A stretch of DNA of 64,000 bases from Streptomyces sp. NRRL F-525 (GCF_000716605.1 NZ_JNXE01000022.1:62001-126000), one strand, 5' to 3'. Shown: positions 44,439 through 54,107, counted from the first letter of the stretch. Translations and numbers: made by a program. The notes: generated from the sequence alone by a model not told the origin.

Positions 44439-44606
44439 GTGGTGGCAGGCGAGTCGAAGATGAAGTGCTGCGTGCGGTGCGGCGAGGCCAAGCCGCACGC
44501 AGTCTTCGCATCCGGGCGCACACATCACGTGCGATTCAGGGCGTGCCGGCCGCGTTCAAAGCGGCTCGGGAATGCCTCCTCCGTTCATGTGGATCACTGC
44601 CAGTAG
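44439..44606 (+). pseudogene. Possible remnant of a small zinc-finger/endonuclease VII-like gene
   Basis: A 55-codon frame starting GTG-GTG with GGGG-rich upstream sequence. It reads MKCCVRCGEAKPHAVF, a Cys-x2-Cys knuckle like the N-terminus of endonuclease VII-domain proteins, then degenerates (RACRPRSKRLGN) and stops after HVDHCQ. In other Streptomyces I recall an intact gene of this kind between pup and prcB. The short length and missing middle suggest a decayed copy. It could alternatively be a genuine short zinc-knuckle protein. Confidence 0.4.
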
Positions 44607-44716
44607 ACGGGTAGGGTCCGTGGCGTACTGTGCTTCAACTGCAATTCGGCCATCGGCAAGTTGGGAGTTGATCCCGACGCTGTTCGTCGGGCTGCCGCCT
44701 ACTTGGAAGGATCCTC

Positions 44717-45562
44717 GTGGAAGCCAACACTCGTAGCCCCGGGCGTCTACCGGCTGCCTTCCTGACGCCTGGGTCGTCGTCCTTCATGGACTTCCTCTCC
44801 GACCATCAGCCGGAGATGCTCCCGGGCAACCGGCAACTGCCGCCCATGCAGGGCGTCATCGAGGCTCCGCACGGCACGACGATCGTCGCCGTGACGTTCC
44901 CCGGTGGCGTGGTGCTCGCCGGTGACCGGCGGGCCACCATGGGCAATGTCATCGCGCAGCGGGACATCGAGAAGGTGTTCCCCGCGGACGAGTACTCGGC
45001 CGTCGGCATCGCCGGCACCGCCGGACTCGCCGTCGAGATGGTCAAGCTCTTCCAACTGGAGCTGGAGCACTTCGAGAAGGTCGAAGGCGCCCAACTCTCC
45101 CTGGAGGGCAAGGCGAACCGACTGTCCACCATGATCCGTTCCAACCTCGGCATGGCCATGCAGGGCCTCGCCGTGGTCCCGCTCTTCGCCGGCTTCGACG
45201 TGGACCGCGGCGTCGGCCGCATCTTCTCCTACGACGTGACGGGCGGCCGCTCCCAGGAGCACGGCTACGCGGCCACCGGCTCCGGCTCGGTCTTCGCGCG
45301 CGGTGCCATGAAGAAGCTGTTCCACGACGGTCTGACCGAGGCCGAGGCCACGACCCTGGTGATCCAGGCGCTCTACGACGCGGCCGACGACGACTCGGCG
45401 ACCGGTGGTCCCGATGTCGCCCGCCGGATCTACCCGATCGTCACCGTGATCACCGAGGACGGCTTCCGTCGGCTCACCGACGACGAGTCCTCCGAGATCG
45501 CCCGCTCGATCCTGGAGCGGCGACTGCAGCAGCCCGACGGCCCGCGTGCCGCGCTGCTCTGA
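44717..45562 (+). CDS. prcB: 20S proteasome beta subunit
   Basis: Catalytic subunit (281 residues) of the core particle. A 53-residue propeptide ends at APHG, and autocleavage exposes Thr54 ([12 protein letters not shown]) as the nucleophile. Lys in [10 protein letters not shown] region and the Ser/Asp of the catalytic set lie downstream ([11 protein letters not shown]). GTG start with GGAAGG upstream. Followed after 69 bases by prcA in the same transcript. Confidence 0.97.
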   Translation: MEANTRSPGRLPAAFLTPGSSSFMDFLSDHQPEMLPGNRQLPPMQGVIEAPHGTTIVAVTFPGGVVLAGDRRATMGNVIAQRDIEKVFPADEYSAVGIAGTAGLAVEMVKLFQLELEHFEKVEGAQLSLEGKANRLSTMIRSNLGMAMQGLAVVPLFAGFDVDRGVGRIFSYDVTGGRSQEHGYAATGSGSVFARGAMKKLFHDGLTEAEATTLVIQALYDAADDDSATGGPDVARRIYPIVTVITEDGFRRLTDDESSEIARSILERRLQQPDGPRAALL

Positions 45563-45631
45563 CCGAGGGCACGTTCTTATCAAGGTGATCCACTGACATC
45601 GACGGAACTTTAAAGAGAGGGGCGGATACCG

Positions 45632-46378
45632 GTGTCGACGCCGTTCTATGTCTCACCTCAGCAGGCCATGGCCGACCGGGCGGAGTACGCCCGCAAGGGC
45701 ATCGCCCGTGGCCGCAGCCTGGTCGTGCTGCAGTTCGCCGACGGCATTGTCTTCGTCGGCGAGAACCCGTCCCGTGCGCTGCACAAGTTCAGCGAGATCT
45801 ACGACCGGATCGGGTTCGCGGCCGCCGGAAAATACAACGAGTACGAGAACCTGCGGATCGGCGGCGTCAGGTACGCCGACATGCGCGGTTACACCTACGA
45901 CCGTGCGGATGTGACCGCCCGCGGTCTCGCCAACGTCTACGCCCAGACGCTCGGCACGATCTTCTCCAGTGCGGCCGAGAAGCCGTACGAGGTGGAGCTG
46001 GTCGTCGCGGAGGTCGGGGACACTCCGGACGGCGATCAGATCTACCGGCTGCCGCACGACGGTTCGATCGTGGACGAGCACGGCTCAGTCGCGGTCGGTG
46101 GCAACGCCGAGACGATCAGCAGCTATCTGGACCAGCGCCACCGTGACGGCATGACGCTCGCGGAGGCGCTCAAGCTGGCCGTGCAGTCCCTGTCGCGTGA
46201 CACGAACGGCAGTGAGCGGGAGATCCCCGCCGAGCGCCTGGAGGTCGCGGTCCTGGACCGTACGCGTCCGCAGGCCCGCAAGTTCAAGCGCATCGTCGGC
46301 CGTCAGCTGTCCCGCCTGCTGGAGGGCGAGAACGCGGACACGTCGTCGGAGGAGTCCGACGGCGACGACGAGGAGTGA
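45632..46378 (+). CDS. prcA: 20S proteasome alpha subunit
   Basis: Non-catalytic outer-ring subunit (248 residues). It lacks a propeptide and the N-terminal Thr, begins [20 protein letters not shown] (gate region) and has the alpha-type helix H0. The acidic, Ser-rich C-terminal tail ([15 protein letters not shown]) is disordered. The start is GTG 45632 with GAGAGGGGCGG upstream. The alpha ring binds the C-terminal GQYL of ARC. Confidence 0.97.
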   Translation: MSTPFYVSPQQAMADRAEYARKGIARGRSLVVLQFADGIVFVGENPSRALHKFSEIYDRIGFAAAGKYNEYENLRIGGVRYADMRGYTYDRADVTARGLANVYAQTLGTIFSSAAEKPYEVELVVAEVGDTPDGDQIYRLPHDGSIVDEHGSVAVGGNAETISSYLDQRHRDGMTLAEALKLAVQSLSRDTNGSEREIPAERLEVAVLDRTRPQARKFKRIVGRQLSRLLEGENADTSSEESDGDDEE

Positions 46379-46458
46379 GTCGACCTTCGTTCAGCCTTTC
46401 GCGCGCCCCGGCCGGTACATCGGCCGGGGCGCGCGGCGTTGCGGGGGCCGCAAGGGCG

Positions 46459-47475
46459 TCAGGGGGCGCCTGGTGGCGCCGTGGAGCCTCGGACCACCAG
46501 TTCCACCGGGATGTCCCCCTCCTCCGGTACGCGGCCGTCCAGGACGGCCAGGAGGGCGCGCATGCCGTGTTCGCCGAAGAGTTCGGCGTCGAGGCGGACC
46601 GTGGTCAGTTCCGGGTCGATGGCCGTGGCCAGGGCTAGATCGTCCAGGCCGGTGATCGAGAGGTCGTCGGGGATGCGCAGGCCCAGGCGGCGGGCGGCCT
46701 TGTAAGCGCCGGCGGCGAGTTTGTCGTCGTCGCAGACCAGGGCGGTCACCCGCGACCCCGGGGCCGCGAGTGCTGCCTCGGCTGCGGCCAGGGCGCCCTC
46801 GATGGAGATGGGGGCGCGGGTCGTCCGTACCGAAGTGCCTGCCACCGAGCCCACGCGTGCGGCCAGTTCACGCGCGCGTACCTCGAAGGTCCAGGACGGT
46901 ACGTCGGCGGCGAGGTGCAGGAAGTGGCGGTGGCCCAGGGTCAGCAGGTGGTCGGCGACCTGGCGGATGCCGTCGGCGATGTCCAGGTTGACGGTGGCGG
47001 CGCCGAGGCTGCCCTCGGGGTCGCTGTCGAGCATCACCAGGGGCAACTGGTCGCCGCGGATCGCGGTGAGGGCGTCGGCGGCCATGGAGGAGGCGATCAC
47101 GCCGTCCAGGGCGGCCTGGGCGGAGGCGAAGGGGTCGCGGGCGGGGCCGATGCCTTCGGGGGAGGGGTAGAGCACGACGCCGAAGCCGTGTTCGGCGGCG
47201 ACGCGGGCGGCGCCCGTGTAGACGCCGGCGAAGAACTCGGTCGTCAGCACTGGGACCACGAGGAGGACCGTGCGGGTGCGGCCCAGGCGGAGGTTGCGGG
47301 CGGCGAGGTTGGGGCGGTAGCCCAGGTCGCGGGCGGCCTCGCGGACACGTTCGGCGGTCGTGGCCGAGACCCGGCCGCGCCACTTGTCGCCGAGCACCAG
47401 GGAGACCGCGGCCTGGGAGACGCCGGCGGCCTGCGCGACGTCGCGGCTCGTGGGGCGGGTGCTGGCTGGTGCCAC
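46459..47475 (-). CDS. LacI-family transcriptional regulator
   Basis: 338 residues. The helix-turn-helix and hinge are at the N-terminus (SRDVAQAAGVSQAAVSLVLG, then ARNLRLGRTRTV), followed by a sugar-binder-like effector domain (DGVIASSMAADAL, ALVCDDDKLAAGAY, ITGLDDLALATAIDPELTTV). The GTG start at 47475 lies behind AAGGAG. It is divergent from the MFS gene with 134 bases between them, which contain a TACGTAT/ATACGTA repeat, so it most likely controls that exporter. Inserted between prcA and pafA, apparently unrelated to the proteasome. Confidence 0.9.
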   Translation of the reverse strand: MAPASTRPTSRDVAQAAGVSQAAVSLVLGDKWRGRVSATTAERVREAARDLGYRPNLAARNLRLGRTRTVLLVVPVLTTEFFAGVYTGAARVAAEHGFGVVLYPSPEGIGPARDPFASAQAALDGVIASSMAADALTAIRGDQLPLVMLDSDPEGSLGAATVNLDIADGIRQVADHLLTLGHRHFLHLAADVPSWTFEVRARELAARVGSVAGTSVRTTRAPISIEGALAAAEAALAAPGSRVTALVCDDDKLAAGAYKAARRLGLRIPDDLSITGLDDLALATAIDPELTTVRLDAELFGEHGMRALLAVLDGRVPEEGDIPVELVVRGSTAPPGAP

Positions 47476-47540
47476 GGTCGGCCTGCTCCTTGGTGAGGAT
47501 CCGTAGGGACTCCGTATGGACGCGTGAACAGCGCACATGG

Positions 47541-47567
47541 TACGTATGACAGAAGACGTTATACGTA
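47541..47567. promoter_or_regulatory. Inverted repeat TACGTAT-N13-ATACGTA between LacI and MFS genes
   Basis: Perfect 7-bp arms in an otherwise GC-rich region, in the shared promoter of the divergent pair. It is the candidate binding site of the LacI-family protein. Confidence 0.5.
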
Positions 47568-47609
47568 AAACCTCATGCGTGACGGTGAGGGGGAGGACGG
47601 TTCGAGGCC

Positions 47610-48863
47610 GTGGGATATCTGGAGATCCTCAGGGCGAGGCACGCCACCCGCCTGCTCGTGGGCACGCTGGTGGGCCGGTTGCCGAACGCCACCGCCGCGA
47701 TCGCGATCGTGCTGTTCATCCGCGCGGAGGGCGGCACCTACAGCCTCGCGGGCGCTCTGGCGGCCGTCTACGGCATCGCCAACGCGGTCGGACAGCCCCT
47801 CCTGGGGCGACTGGTGGACGTCCACGGACAGCCGCGCGTGCAGCTGCCCGCCGCGGTCCTGTCGGCGCTCGCGATGACCGTCTTCGCCTTCGGGGGCACC
47901 GATCCGCTGCCCCTCGCCTACGTCGCCATAGCCGCCGCCGGGCTCTTCGCGCCGCCCCTGGAGGGCGGTCTGCGGGCGCTGTGGCCGGCCGTGCTGCGGC
48001 GCGAGGAGCAGGTGCACACGGCGTACGCCATGGACGCCGTCGCCCAGGAAGTCATGTTCACCGTGGGGCCCTTGCTCGTGACGGTGTTCGTGTCGCTGTG
48101 GTCCGCCCCTGTGGCGCTGCTCGTGCTGAACGTCATCGGGGTGCTGGGCGCCCTCTCCGTAGTCGTGTCGCCCCCCTCGCGCGCGTGGCGCTCGGCCCCG
48201 CGCGAGGCGCACTGGCTGGGCGCCCTGCGCTCACCGGGACTCCTGGCGCTGCTCGGCGCCTTCCTGTTCGTCGGGATGGCGCTCGGCTCGATCACGGTCG
48301 CGTCGGTTTCGTACGCCGACGGGCACGGCGGTGACGTCGTGTACGGCTGGCTGATGGCGGCGATCGGGCTGGGCGCGCTGCTGGGCGGCACGGTCTACGG
48401 GGCCCGGCAGTGGACCGGGGTCCCCGAGCGCCGACTGCGGGTCCTGGTGGGGCTGCTGGCGGTGTGTTACCTGCCGTTGATGCTCATGCCGGGCGCGGTC
48501 GCCATGGTGCTGCTCACCGTGCTCGCCGGGATGTTCCTCGCGCCCGCCCTCGCCTGCGCCTTCATCATCGTCGACCGGCACGCGCCCAAGGGCACGGTCA
48601 CCGAGGCTTTCTCGTGGCTTGTGACGACGTTCACCGTGGGGGCGTCGGTCGGAACGGGCGTCGCGGGGCCGGTCGTACAGGCCGGTGGGGCGCTGTGGGG
48701 GTTCGCCGTGCCGGGGGTCGCGGGGGCGGTGTCGTTGCTGGTCCTGCTGGCCACCGGACGGGTCCTCGCAGCTCCCGGCGGGGGTGCGGTGATTGCGGCT
48801 TCATCGGAAAATGATCCAAACCGAGCGGTCGAACCCCGTTTCAGCACAGGGGATCGGGCGTAA
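47610..48863 (+). CDS. Major facilitator superfamily transporter
   Basis: 417 residues with about twelve hydrophobic segments. The loop between helices 2 and 3 has the MFS-like GQPLLGRLVDVHGQPR. Cytoplasmic and periplasmic loops are short; the C-terminus has a Ser/Asn/Asp-rich tail. A GTG start at 47610 is the best fit, with only a weak upstream ribosome site. Similar proteins are annotated as drug or sugar efflux pumps, and the LacI neighbour hints at a sugar-like effector. Its stop lies 9 bases before pafA, whose promoter is therefore inside its 3' end. Confidence 0.85.
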   Translation: MGYLEILRARHATRLLVGTLVGRLPNATAAIAIVLFIRAEGGTYSLAGALAAVYGIANAVGQPLLGRLVDVHGQPRVQLPAAVLSALAMTVFAFGGTDPLPLAYVAIAAAGLFAPPLEGGLRALWPAVLRREEQVHTAYAMDAVAQEVMFTVGPLLVTVFVSLWSAPVALLVLNVIGVLGALSVVVSPPSRAWRSAPREAHWLGALRSPGLLALLGAFLFVGMALGSITVASVSYADGHGGDVVYGWLMAAIGLGALLGGTVYGARQWTGVPERRLRVLVGLLAVCYLPLMLMPGAVAMVLLTVLAGMFLAPALACAFIIVDRHAPKGTVTEAFSWLVTTFTVGASVGTGVAGPVVQAGGALWGFAVPGVAGAVSLLVLLATGRVLAAPGGGAVIAASSENDPNRAVEPRFSTGDRA

Positions 48864-48872
48864 TGTTCAGTC

Positions 48873-50234
48873 ATGGACCGCCGCATTTTCGGGCTGGAGA
48901 ACGAGTACGGCGTCACGTGTACGTTCAGGGGACAGCGGCGTCTGTCTCCCGACGAAGTGGCTCGGTACCTCTTCCGCCGTGTCGTGTCATGGGGCCGCAG
49001 CAGCAATGTCTTTCTGCGAAACGGCGCCCGGCTCTATCTCGACGTGGGCTCACATCCGGAATACGCGACCCCCGAATGTGACAACGTGACCGAACTGGTC
49101 ACCCACGACAAAGCCGGCGAGCGCATTCTCGAAGGACTCCTGGTGGACGCCGAACGACGCCTGCACGAGGAGGGAATCGCGGGCGACGTCTACCTCTTCA
49201 AGAACAACACCGACTCGGCGGGCAACTCGTACGGCTGCCACGAGAACTACCTGGTGGCACGGCACGGCGAGTTCTCCCGGCTCGCGGACATCCTCATCCC
49301 GTTCCTGGTCACGCGTCAGCTTCTGTGCGGCGCGGGCAAGGTGCTGCAGACTCCGCGCGGCGCCGTGTACTGCGTCAGCCAGCGCGCCGAACACATCTGG
49401 GAGGGCGTCTCCTCGGCGACGACGCGTTCCCGGCCCATCATCAACACGCGGGACGAACCGCACGCGGACGCCGAGCGCTACCGCCGTCTCCACGTCATCG
49501 TGGGCGACTCGAACATGTCCGAGACGACCATGCTGCTCAAGGTCGGCGCCACCGACCTCGTGCTGCGCATGATCGAGGCGGGCACGGTGATGCGCGACCT
49601 GACCCTGGAGAACCCGATCCGGGCGATCCGCGAGGTCAGCCACGACATCACGGGCCGGCGCAAGGTGCGTCTGGCCAGCGGACGCGAGGCCTCCGCGATC
49701 GAGGTGCAGCGCGAGTACTACGAGAAGGCCGTGGACTTCGTCGAGCGCCGCGGCATCCGTACGGGCACCGTCGAGCAGGTCCTGGAGCTGTGGGGCCGTA
49801 CGCTCGACGCGATCGAGGCCGAGGACCTCGACCGGATCGGCACCGAGATCGACTGGGTCATGAAGTACCAGCTCATCGAGCGGTACCGGGCGAAGCACAA
49901 CATGACCATGTCCCACCCGCGGGTGGCGCAGATCGACCTCGCCTACCACGACATCCACCGTCGCCGAGGGCTCTACTACCTCCTCGAGAGGAAGGGCCAA
50001 GCCGCCCGGATCTGCAACGACTTGAAGATCTTCGAGGGCAAGTCCGTTCCGCCGCAGACCACTCGGGCCAGGCTCCGCGGCGACTTCATCCGCAGGGCTC
50101 AGGAACAGCGGCGGGACTTCACCGTCGACTGGGTCCATCTCAAGCTCAACGACCAGGCCCAGCGCACCGTGTTGTGCAAGGACCCGTTCCGTTCGGTGGA
50201 CGACCGGGTGGAGAAACTGATCGCCGGAATGTAG
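48873..50234 (+). CDS. pafA: Pup--protein ligase
   Basis: Attaches the C-terminal Glu of Pup to substrate lysines, using ATP (453 residues). Carboxylate-amine ligase fold: [10 protein letters not shown] carries the metal-binding glutamates, and the catalytic-base Asp is in [16 protein letters not shown]. It lacks the Dop loop. No ribosome site; TAATGT (48861-48866) ends six bases before the ATG, so it is probably leaderless. It is separated from prcBA by the LacI/MFS pair but transcribed in the same direction. Confidence 0.96.
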   Translation: MDRRIFGLENEYGVTCTFRGQRRLSPDEVARYLFRRVVSWGRSSNVFLRNGARLYLDVGSHPEYATPECDNVTELVTHDKAGERILEGLLVDAERRLHEEGIAGDVYLFKNNTDSAGNSYGCHENYLVARHGEFSRLADILIPFLVTRQLLCGAGKVLQTPRGAVYCVSQRAEHIWEGVSSATTRSRPIINTRDEPHADAERYRRLHVIVGDSNMSETTMLLKVGATDLVLRMIEAGTVMRDLTLENPIRAIREVSHDITGRRKVRLASGREASAIEVQREYYEKAVDFVERRGIRTGTVEQVLELWGRTLDAIEAEDLDRIGTEIDWVMKYQLIERYRAKHNMTMSHPRVAQIDLAYHDIHRRRGLYYLLERKGQAARICNDLKIFEGKSVPPQTTRARLRGDFIRRAQEQRRDFTVDWVHLKLNDQAQRTVLCKDPFRSVDDRVEKLIAGM

Positions 50235-50281
50235 GCAAAAACATCCGGATACCGACGTCCGGATACATATTCGGTACGCCA

Positions 50282-50316
50282 CACGGGCCCCGTACGTTTC
50301 ACGTACGGGGCCCGTG
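50282..50316 (+). terminator. Terminator after pafA
   Basis: A perfect 16-bp stem (50282-50297 with 50301-50316) and a three-base loop. Confidence 0.85.
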
Positions 50317-50376
50317 CCACGCCGTAGAGTTGCGCGCACGCCATCAACAAGATCAACCGATTACGAGGCCTTCACC

Positions 50377-51390
50377 GTGCGCCGACGCTCCGTTCTTATC
50401 GCTGTTCCCGCAGGACTTGTGACGATCGCGGGGTGCGGTGACAGCGATTCCTCCTCCAGCAAGGCCAGCGCGTCGCCGTCGCCCTCGCCGTCCTCCTCGG
50501 CCTCGGCGGTGCCGCCGCCGAAGCTGGTGGACGGTCCGCTGCCGGCGATCACGGCGGGCACGAAGTTCGACGAGAAGCCGACCGTCGCCAAGGGCACCGG
50601 CGATCCGTCGAAGAACCTCGCGGTGAAGACGGTGATCGCGGGCGGCGGCAAGGCAGTGGCGGAAGGCGACTTCGTCAAGGTCAACTACCTGGGCCAGATC
50701 TGGTCGACGGCGAAGGTCTTCGACAACTCCTACGACCGCAAGACCTCGTTGGTCATCCAGCTCGCCCAGGGCGGCATCATCGACGGCTGGCGCTACGGCC
50801 TCGCGGGCAGGAAGGTCGGCAGCCGCGTCGAGATGGCGATCCCGCCGACCTGGGGATACGGCACGGCGGGCAGCCCCCAGGCGGGCATCAAGGGCACCGA
50901 CACGCTGGTCTTCGTGATCGACATCCAGGACGCCTTGAACGCCAAGAGCTCCGCCAAGGGCACGACCGTCGCGCAGTCCGACGCCGATCTGCCCAAGGTG
51001 GGCACGAACACCGACGGCAAGGCCCCCTCGGTCACCATCCCGAAGGCGGACCCGCCCAAGAAGCTGGTGTCGAACTACGTCCTGGAGAGCGACGGAGCCG
51101 TCGTCAAGGAGGCCCAGTCGATCCTCTGCCAGTTCAAGGGCGTGGTCTGGAGCACCGGCAAGGAGTTCGAATCGACGTACTCGCAGGGCCGGTTGAGCCA
51201 GTTCTCGATCAAGGACATGGAGTCGGTCGTCAAGGGCCTGGCCCAGGGCATCACCGGCAAGAAGGTCGGCAGCCGCATCATGATCGTCGCGCCCGCGGAC
51301 CTGGCCTACGGGAACACCCCGCCGAGCGGGGGCGCCATCAAGAAGGGCGACACCCTCGTGTTCTCCGTGGACATCCTGGCGGCCATGTGA
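50377..51390 (+). CDS. Lipoprotein with two FKBP-type peptidyl-prolyl isomerase domains
   Basis: 337 residues. Signal peptide with Arg-Arg-Arg start and lipobox VTIAGCGDS (Cys at about residue 18), then a Ser/Pro linker. The first FKBP domain (about 80-190) contains FVKVNYLGQIW and VGSRVEMAIPPTWGYG; the second (about 220-335) contains ILCQFKGVVWSTGKEF and VGSRIMIVAPADLAYG. It would fold proteins outside the membrane. The start GTG 50377 has GAGG nine bases upstream. Double FKBP lipoproteins are known in Streptomyces. It lies between pafA and a cytoplasmic single-domain FKBP. Confidence 0.88.
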   Translation: MRRRSVLIAVPAGLVTIAGCGDSDSSSSKASASPSPSPSSSASAVPPPKLVDGPLPAITAGTKFDEKPTVAKGTGDPSKNLAVKTVIAGGGKAVAEGDFVKVNYLGQIWSTAKVFDNSYDRKTSLVIQLAQGGIIDGWRYGLAGRKVGSRVEMAIPPTWGYGTAGSPQAGIKGTDTLVFVIDIQDALNAKSSAKGTTVAQSDADLPKVGTNTDGKAPSVTIPKADPPKKLVSNYVLESDGAVVKEAQSILCQFKGVVWSTGKEFESTYSQGRLSQFSIKDMESVVKGLAQGITGKKVGSRIMIVAPADLAYGNTPPSGGAIKKGDTLVFSVDILAAM

Positions 51391-51484
51391 TCCCTGCGGG
51401 GATCGGCCTGGCCGGAGCGCGACACCGGCCGGGATGCGAGACTGTCCGAGTTGTCTTGTCGTACACATAGCAGGAGCCAGAGAC

Positions 51485-51856
51485 GTGAGCATCGAGAAGC
51501 CCGAGATCGACTTCCCGGAGGGCGAAGCCCCGGCCGACCTGGAGATCAAGGATCTCTGGGAGGGTGACGGCGAGATCGCGGTGGCGGGCCAGAACGTCAC
51601 CGTCCACTACGTGGGCGTTGCCTTCAGCACCGGCGAGGAGTTCGACGCCAGCTGGAACCGCGGTACCCCGTTCAAGTTCCCGCTCGGTGGCGGCCGTGTC
51701 ATCAAGGGCTGGGACAAGGGCGTGCAGGGCATGAAGGTCGGCGGCCGCCGCCAGCTGACCATCCCGGCGCACCTCGCCTACGGCAACCAGAGCCCGACCC
51801 CGGCGATCAAGCCGGGCGAGACCCTGATCTTCGTGGTCGACCTCATCGCCGTCTGA
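51485..51856 (+). CDS. FKBP-type peptidyl-prolyl isomerase, single domain
   Basis: 123 residues, no signal peptide. A complete FK506-binding fold: VTVHYVGVAFSTGEEFD, the active-site GGGRVIKGWDKGVQGMKVGG and the aromatic YG in HLAYGNQSP. The start is GTG 51485 with AGGAG ten bases upstream. It is a cytoplasmic companion of the preceding lipoprotein, 94 bases downstream. A terminator follows. Confidence 0.93.
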   Translation: MSIEKPEIDFPEGEAPADLEIKDLWEGDGEIAVAGQNVTVHYVGVAFSTGEEFDASWNRGTPFKFPLGGGRVIKGWDKGVQGMKVGGRRQLTIPAHLAYGNQSPTPAIKPGETLIFVVDLIAV

Positions 51857-51886
51857 TCACCGGTTCCGACCGGACCCGATCACCTG

Positions 51887-51914
51887 GGGCCCATGCCTGT
51901 GAGGGCATGGGCCC
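51887..51914 (+). terminator. Terminator after the FKBP gene
   Basis: An 11-bp stem GGGCCCATGCC/GGCATGGGCCC with a six-base loop, then TCGGCTTTT. Confidence 0.85.
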
Positions 51915-51988
51915 TCGGCTTTTGCCAGGCCTGCGCGGGGCGGTACGGTCATCGTTCGTAAGCACATACAGGGAGGCGAAGGGCGTCG

Positions 51989-52942
51989 ATGGCCATTGCC
52001 AAGGCCGAGCGGCTGATGAACCTCGCGCTGTGTCTGCTCGGGACGCGGCGGCCGCTCAGCAAGCGTGAGCTGCGCGAGTCCATCGAGGCGTATCTCGAAG
52101 CGGGCAGCGACGACTCCTTCAACCGGATGTTCGAGCGCGACAAGGACGATCTGCGCGAACTCGGGCTGGTCATCGAGACGGTGGAGAACCTGGACGGCGA
52201 GGTCGGCTATCTCGCCCGCCGCGACAGCAACCGCCTCCCGCCCATCACCCTCGACGCCGAGGAGGCCGCCGCGCTCGGTCTCGCCGCCAAGGTGTGGCAG
52301 CAGGCCCGGCTCGCCGGCGCCGCGAGCGGCGCGCTGCAGAAGCTGCGCGCGGCCGGGATGCCCGAGGACCTCGACCCGTACGAGCCGCACGGCGCCCTGG
52401 AGCCGCGCATCCCGGTGCACGAGGCGTCGTTCGAGCCGCTGATGCTGGCCTGTCGCGACCGCCGTCCCGTCGTCTTCGACTACCGCAAGGCCACCGCCGC
52501 CCGCCCCGAACCCCGCAATGTCGAGCCGTGGGCGCTGGAGTGCTGGCGCGGCCACTGGTACCTCGCCGGCTGGGACCGGGACCGGGGTGCCGAGCGGGTC
52601 TTCCGTCTCTCCCGGATCACCGGCAAAGTGCGGTCCCGCAACGGGCGGTTCACCGCGGACATCCCCGACGTCGTCACCGTGCGCGAGACCGTCGCGAGCT
52701 GGGCGGGGGAGACCGCCGACCGCTCCGCGCTGATCCGGCTGCGCACGGGCTCCGGTTACCCCTTGCGGGCGAAAGCCGTGTCGGTTCGGGAACTCGGGGA
52801 CGGCTGGGACGAGTTGGAGATTCCGTACGGCCATGGGCTGGATGCCTGGCTGGTGGAGTTCGGCCCTGATGTGGTCGTCCTGGAGCCGGCCGAGCTGCGG
52901 GCCGACGTGGTGGACCGGCTGCGCGCCGTGGCCAAGGGCTGA
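51989..52942 (+). CDS. pafB: WYL-domain regulator PafB
   Basis: 317 residues: an N-terminal winged helix (AKAERLMNLALCLLGTRRPL) and a WYL domain with the key aromatic/basic signature (WALECWRGHWYLAGWDRD), then a WCX extension. In mycobacteria PafB and PafC act together to activate the RecA-independent DNA damage response, not pupylation, despite the names. The next gene starts 19 bases later, so both are made together. Four sequences of the PafBC promoter type lie in this window. Confidence 0.93.
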   Translation: MAIAKAERLMNLALCLLGTRRPLSKRELRESIEAYLEAGSDDSFNRMFERDKDDLRELGLVIETVENLDGEVGYLARRDSNRLPPITLDAEEAAALGLAAKVWQQARLAGAASGALQKLRAAGMPEDLDPYEPHGALEPRIPVHEASFEPLMLACRDRRPVVFDYRKATAARPEPRNVEPWALECWRGHWYLAGWDRDRGAERVFRLSRITGKVRSRNGRFTADIPDVVTVRETVASWAGETADRSALIRLRTGSGYPLRAKAVSVRELGDGWDELEIPYGHGLDAWLVEFGPDVVVLEPAELRADVVDRLRAVAKG

Positions 52943-52961
52943 GGGGGAGCGGAAGAGAACT

Positions 52962-53978
52962 GTGGCAGGCAAACCGGTCAGGCCCGTCAACGCCATCGAC
53001 CAGACCCGGCGGATGCTCTCCCTGGTGACCTATCTCAAGGAGCGCCCCGGAGCGCGCATCGAGGACGTCGCCCGTGCCTTCGGGATCACCGAGGACGAGC
53101 TGGTCTCCGACCTCGACGTGCTGCCCATGTGCGGGACCAGTTTCCGGGGCGGCGACCTGCTCGACATCGACACCGACGGCGACCGCATCTGGTGGCACAA
53201 CCCGGACGACGTCGCCGAACCGCTCCGGCTCGCCGCGGACGAGGCGACCGCTCTCCTGGTGGCCGCCCGCGCAGTGTCGACCCTCCCGGGCCTGCGCGAG
53301 AGCGACCGGCAGGCGCTGCTGCGGGCCAACGCCAAGGTGGAGGCGGCGGCCGGTGAGGCGGCCGGGGCCAGCGCGCGCCTTTCGGTGACCTTCGAGTCCG
53401 AGGGCGGGGTCTTCGCCGACGTCGACCGCGCGATCTCGGAGCGCCGCCGCCTGTGGATCCGCTACTACTCGCCGGCACGCGACGAGTTGAGCGAGCGCGA
53501 GATCGACCCCATCCGTCTGGTCAGCGTCGGGCACACGTACGTGGAGGCCTGGTGCCGCCGCTCCGAGGCACGCCGCACCTTCCGCCTCGACCGGGTCGCC
53601 GAGATCAAGATCCTCGACGAGCCGTCCGCACCGCCCGAGATCGAACTGCGGGACCTGTCCGAGGCGTTGGTGCAGCCCGCCGCCGAGGACCCCGAGGTCG
53701 TCGTGGAGGTCGGCCCGGGCGGACGCTGGGTCGCCGAGTACTACCCGCACGACAGTGCCGATGAGCTTCCCGACGGCGGGCTGCGTATTACCTTGCGCAC
53801 CCCCGACCCCACGTCCCTGAGACGCCTGGCCCTACGGCTCGGGCGCGACGGCCGGATCGTCTCCCCGAGCGACCTCGCCGACAGCGCCCGCCGGGCCGCC
53901 CGCGAGGCGCTGGCGGCGTACGACGGTCCGCAGGGTGTTGTTGACGCGGTGCAGGGTGTTGACGAGAGGCCGGAGTGA
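52962..53978 (+). CDS. pafC: WYL-domain regulator PafC
   Basis: 338 residues, partner of PafB. The winged helix (DQTRRMLSLVTYLKERPGAR) is followed by a WYL domain (RRLWIRYYSPARDELSERE, TYVEAWCRRSEARRTFRLD) and a C-terminal WCX domain. The start is GTG 52962 with GGAAGAG upstream; a longer frame overlapping pafB lacks support. PafB and PafC form a heterodimer that, in mycobacteria, binds RNA polymerase at TTGTCRGTG-type promoters after damage; single-stranded DNA is the reported ligand. Confidence 0.93.
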   Translation: MAGKPVRPVNAIDQTRRMLSLVTYLKERPGARIEDVARAFGITEDELVSDLDVLPMCGTSFRGGDLLDIDTDGDRIWWHNPDDVAEPLRLAADEATALLVAARAVSTLPGLRESDRQALLRANAKVEAAAGEAAGASARLSVTFESEGGVFADVDRAISERRRLWIRYYSPARDELSEREIDPIRLVSVGHTYVEAWCRRSEARRTFRLDRVAEIKILDEPSAPPEIELRDLSEALVQPAAEDPEVVVEVGPGGRWVAEYYPHDSADELPDGGLRITLRTPDPTSLRRLALRLGRDGRIVSPSDLADSARRAAREALAAYDGPQGVVDAVQGVDERPE

Positions 53979-53991
53979 GCCGTAGGGGCGC

Positions 53992-54059
53992 GCCGTTACC
54001 GAGAGGGCGAGCGCGCGGAGGCCCGAAGGGGTGAGCACGGTCGCCCTCTCGGTAACGGC
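53992..54059 (+). terminator. Large hairpin after pafC
   Basis: A perfect 19-bp stem GCCGTTACCGAGAGGGCGA with its complement (53992-54010, 54041-54059) around a 30-base GC-rich loop. It fills the gap between pafC and the next gene. It could be a terminator or an RNA processing site. Confidence 0.6.
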
Positions 54060-54107
54060 TGAAGGCGCCCCGGAGGCGAACGACCAAAGGAAAGAGGAGC
54101 AGGGGCT

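Noticed and set aside
44598..44626. TGCCAGT followed by TAGGGT before prcB as a PafBC site
   Set aside because: One base differs and the spacing is two bases shorter than in the four accepted sites.
45580..45610. Minus-strand ATGTCAGTG between prcB and prcA
   Set aside because: No TAnnnT at the right place, and it points into prcB.
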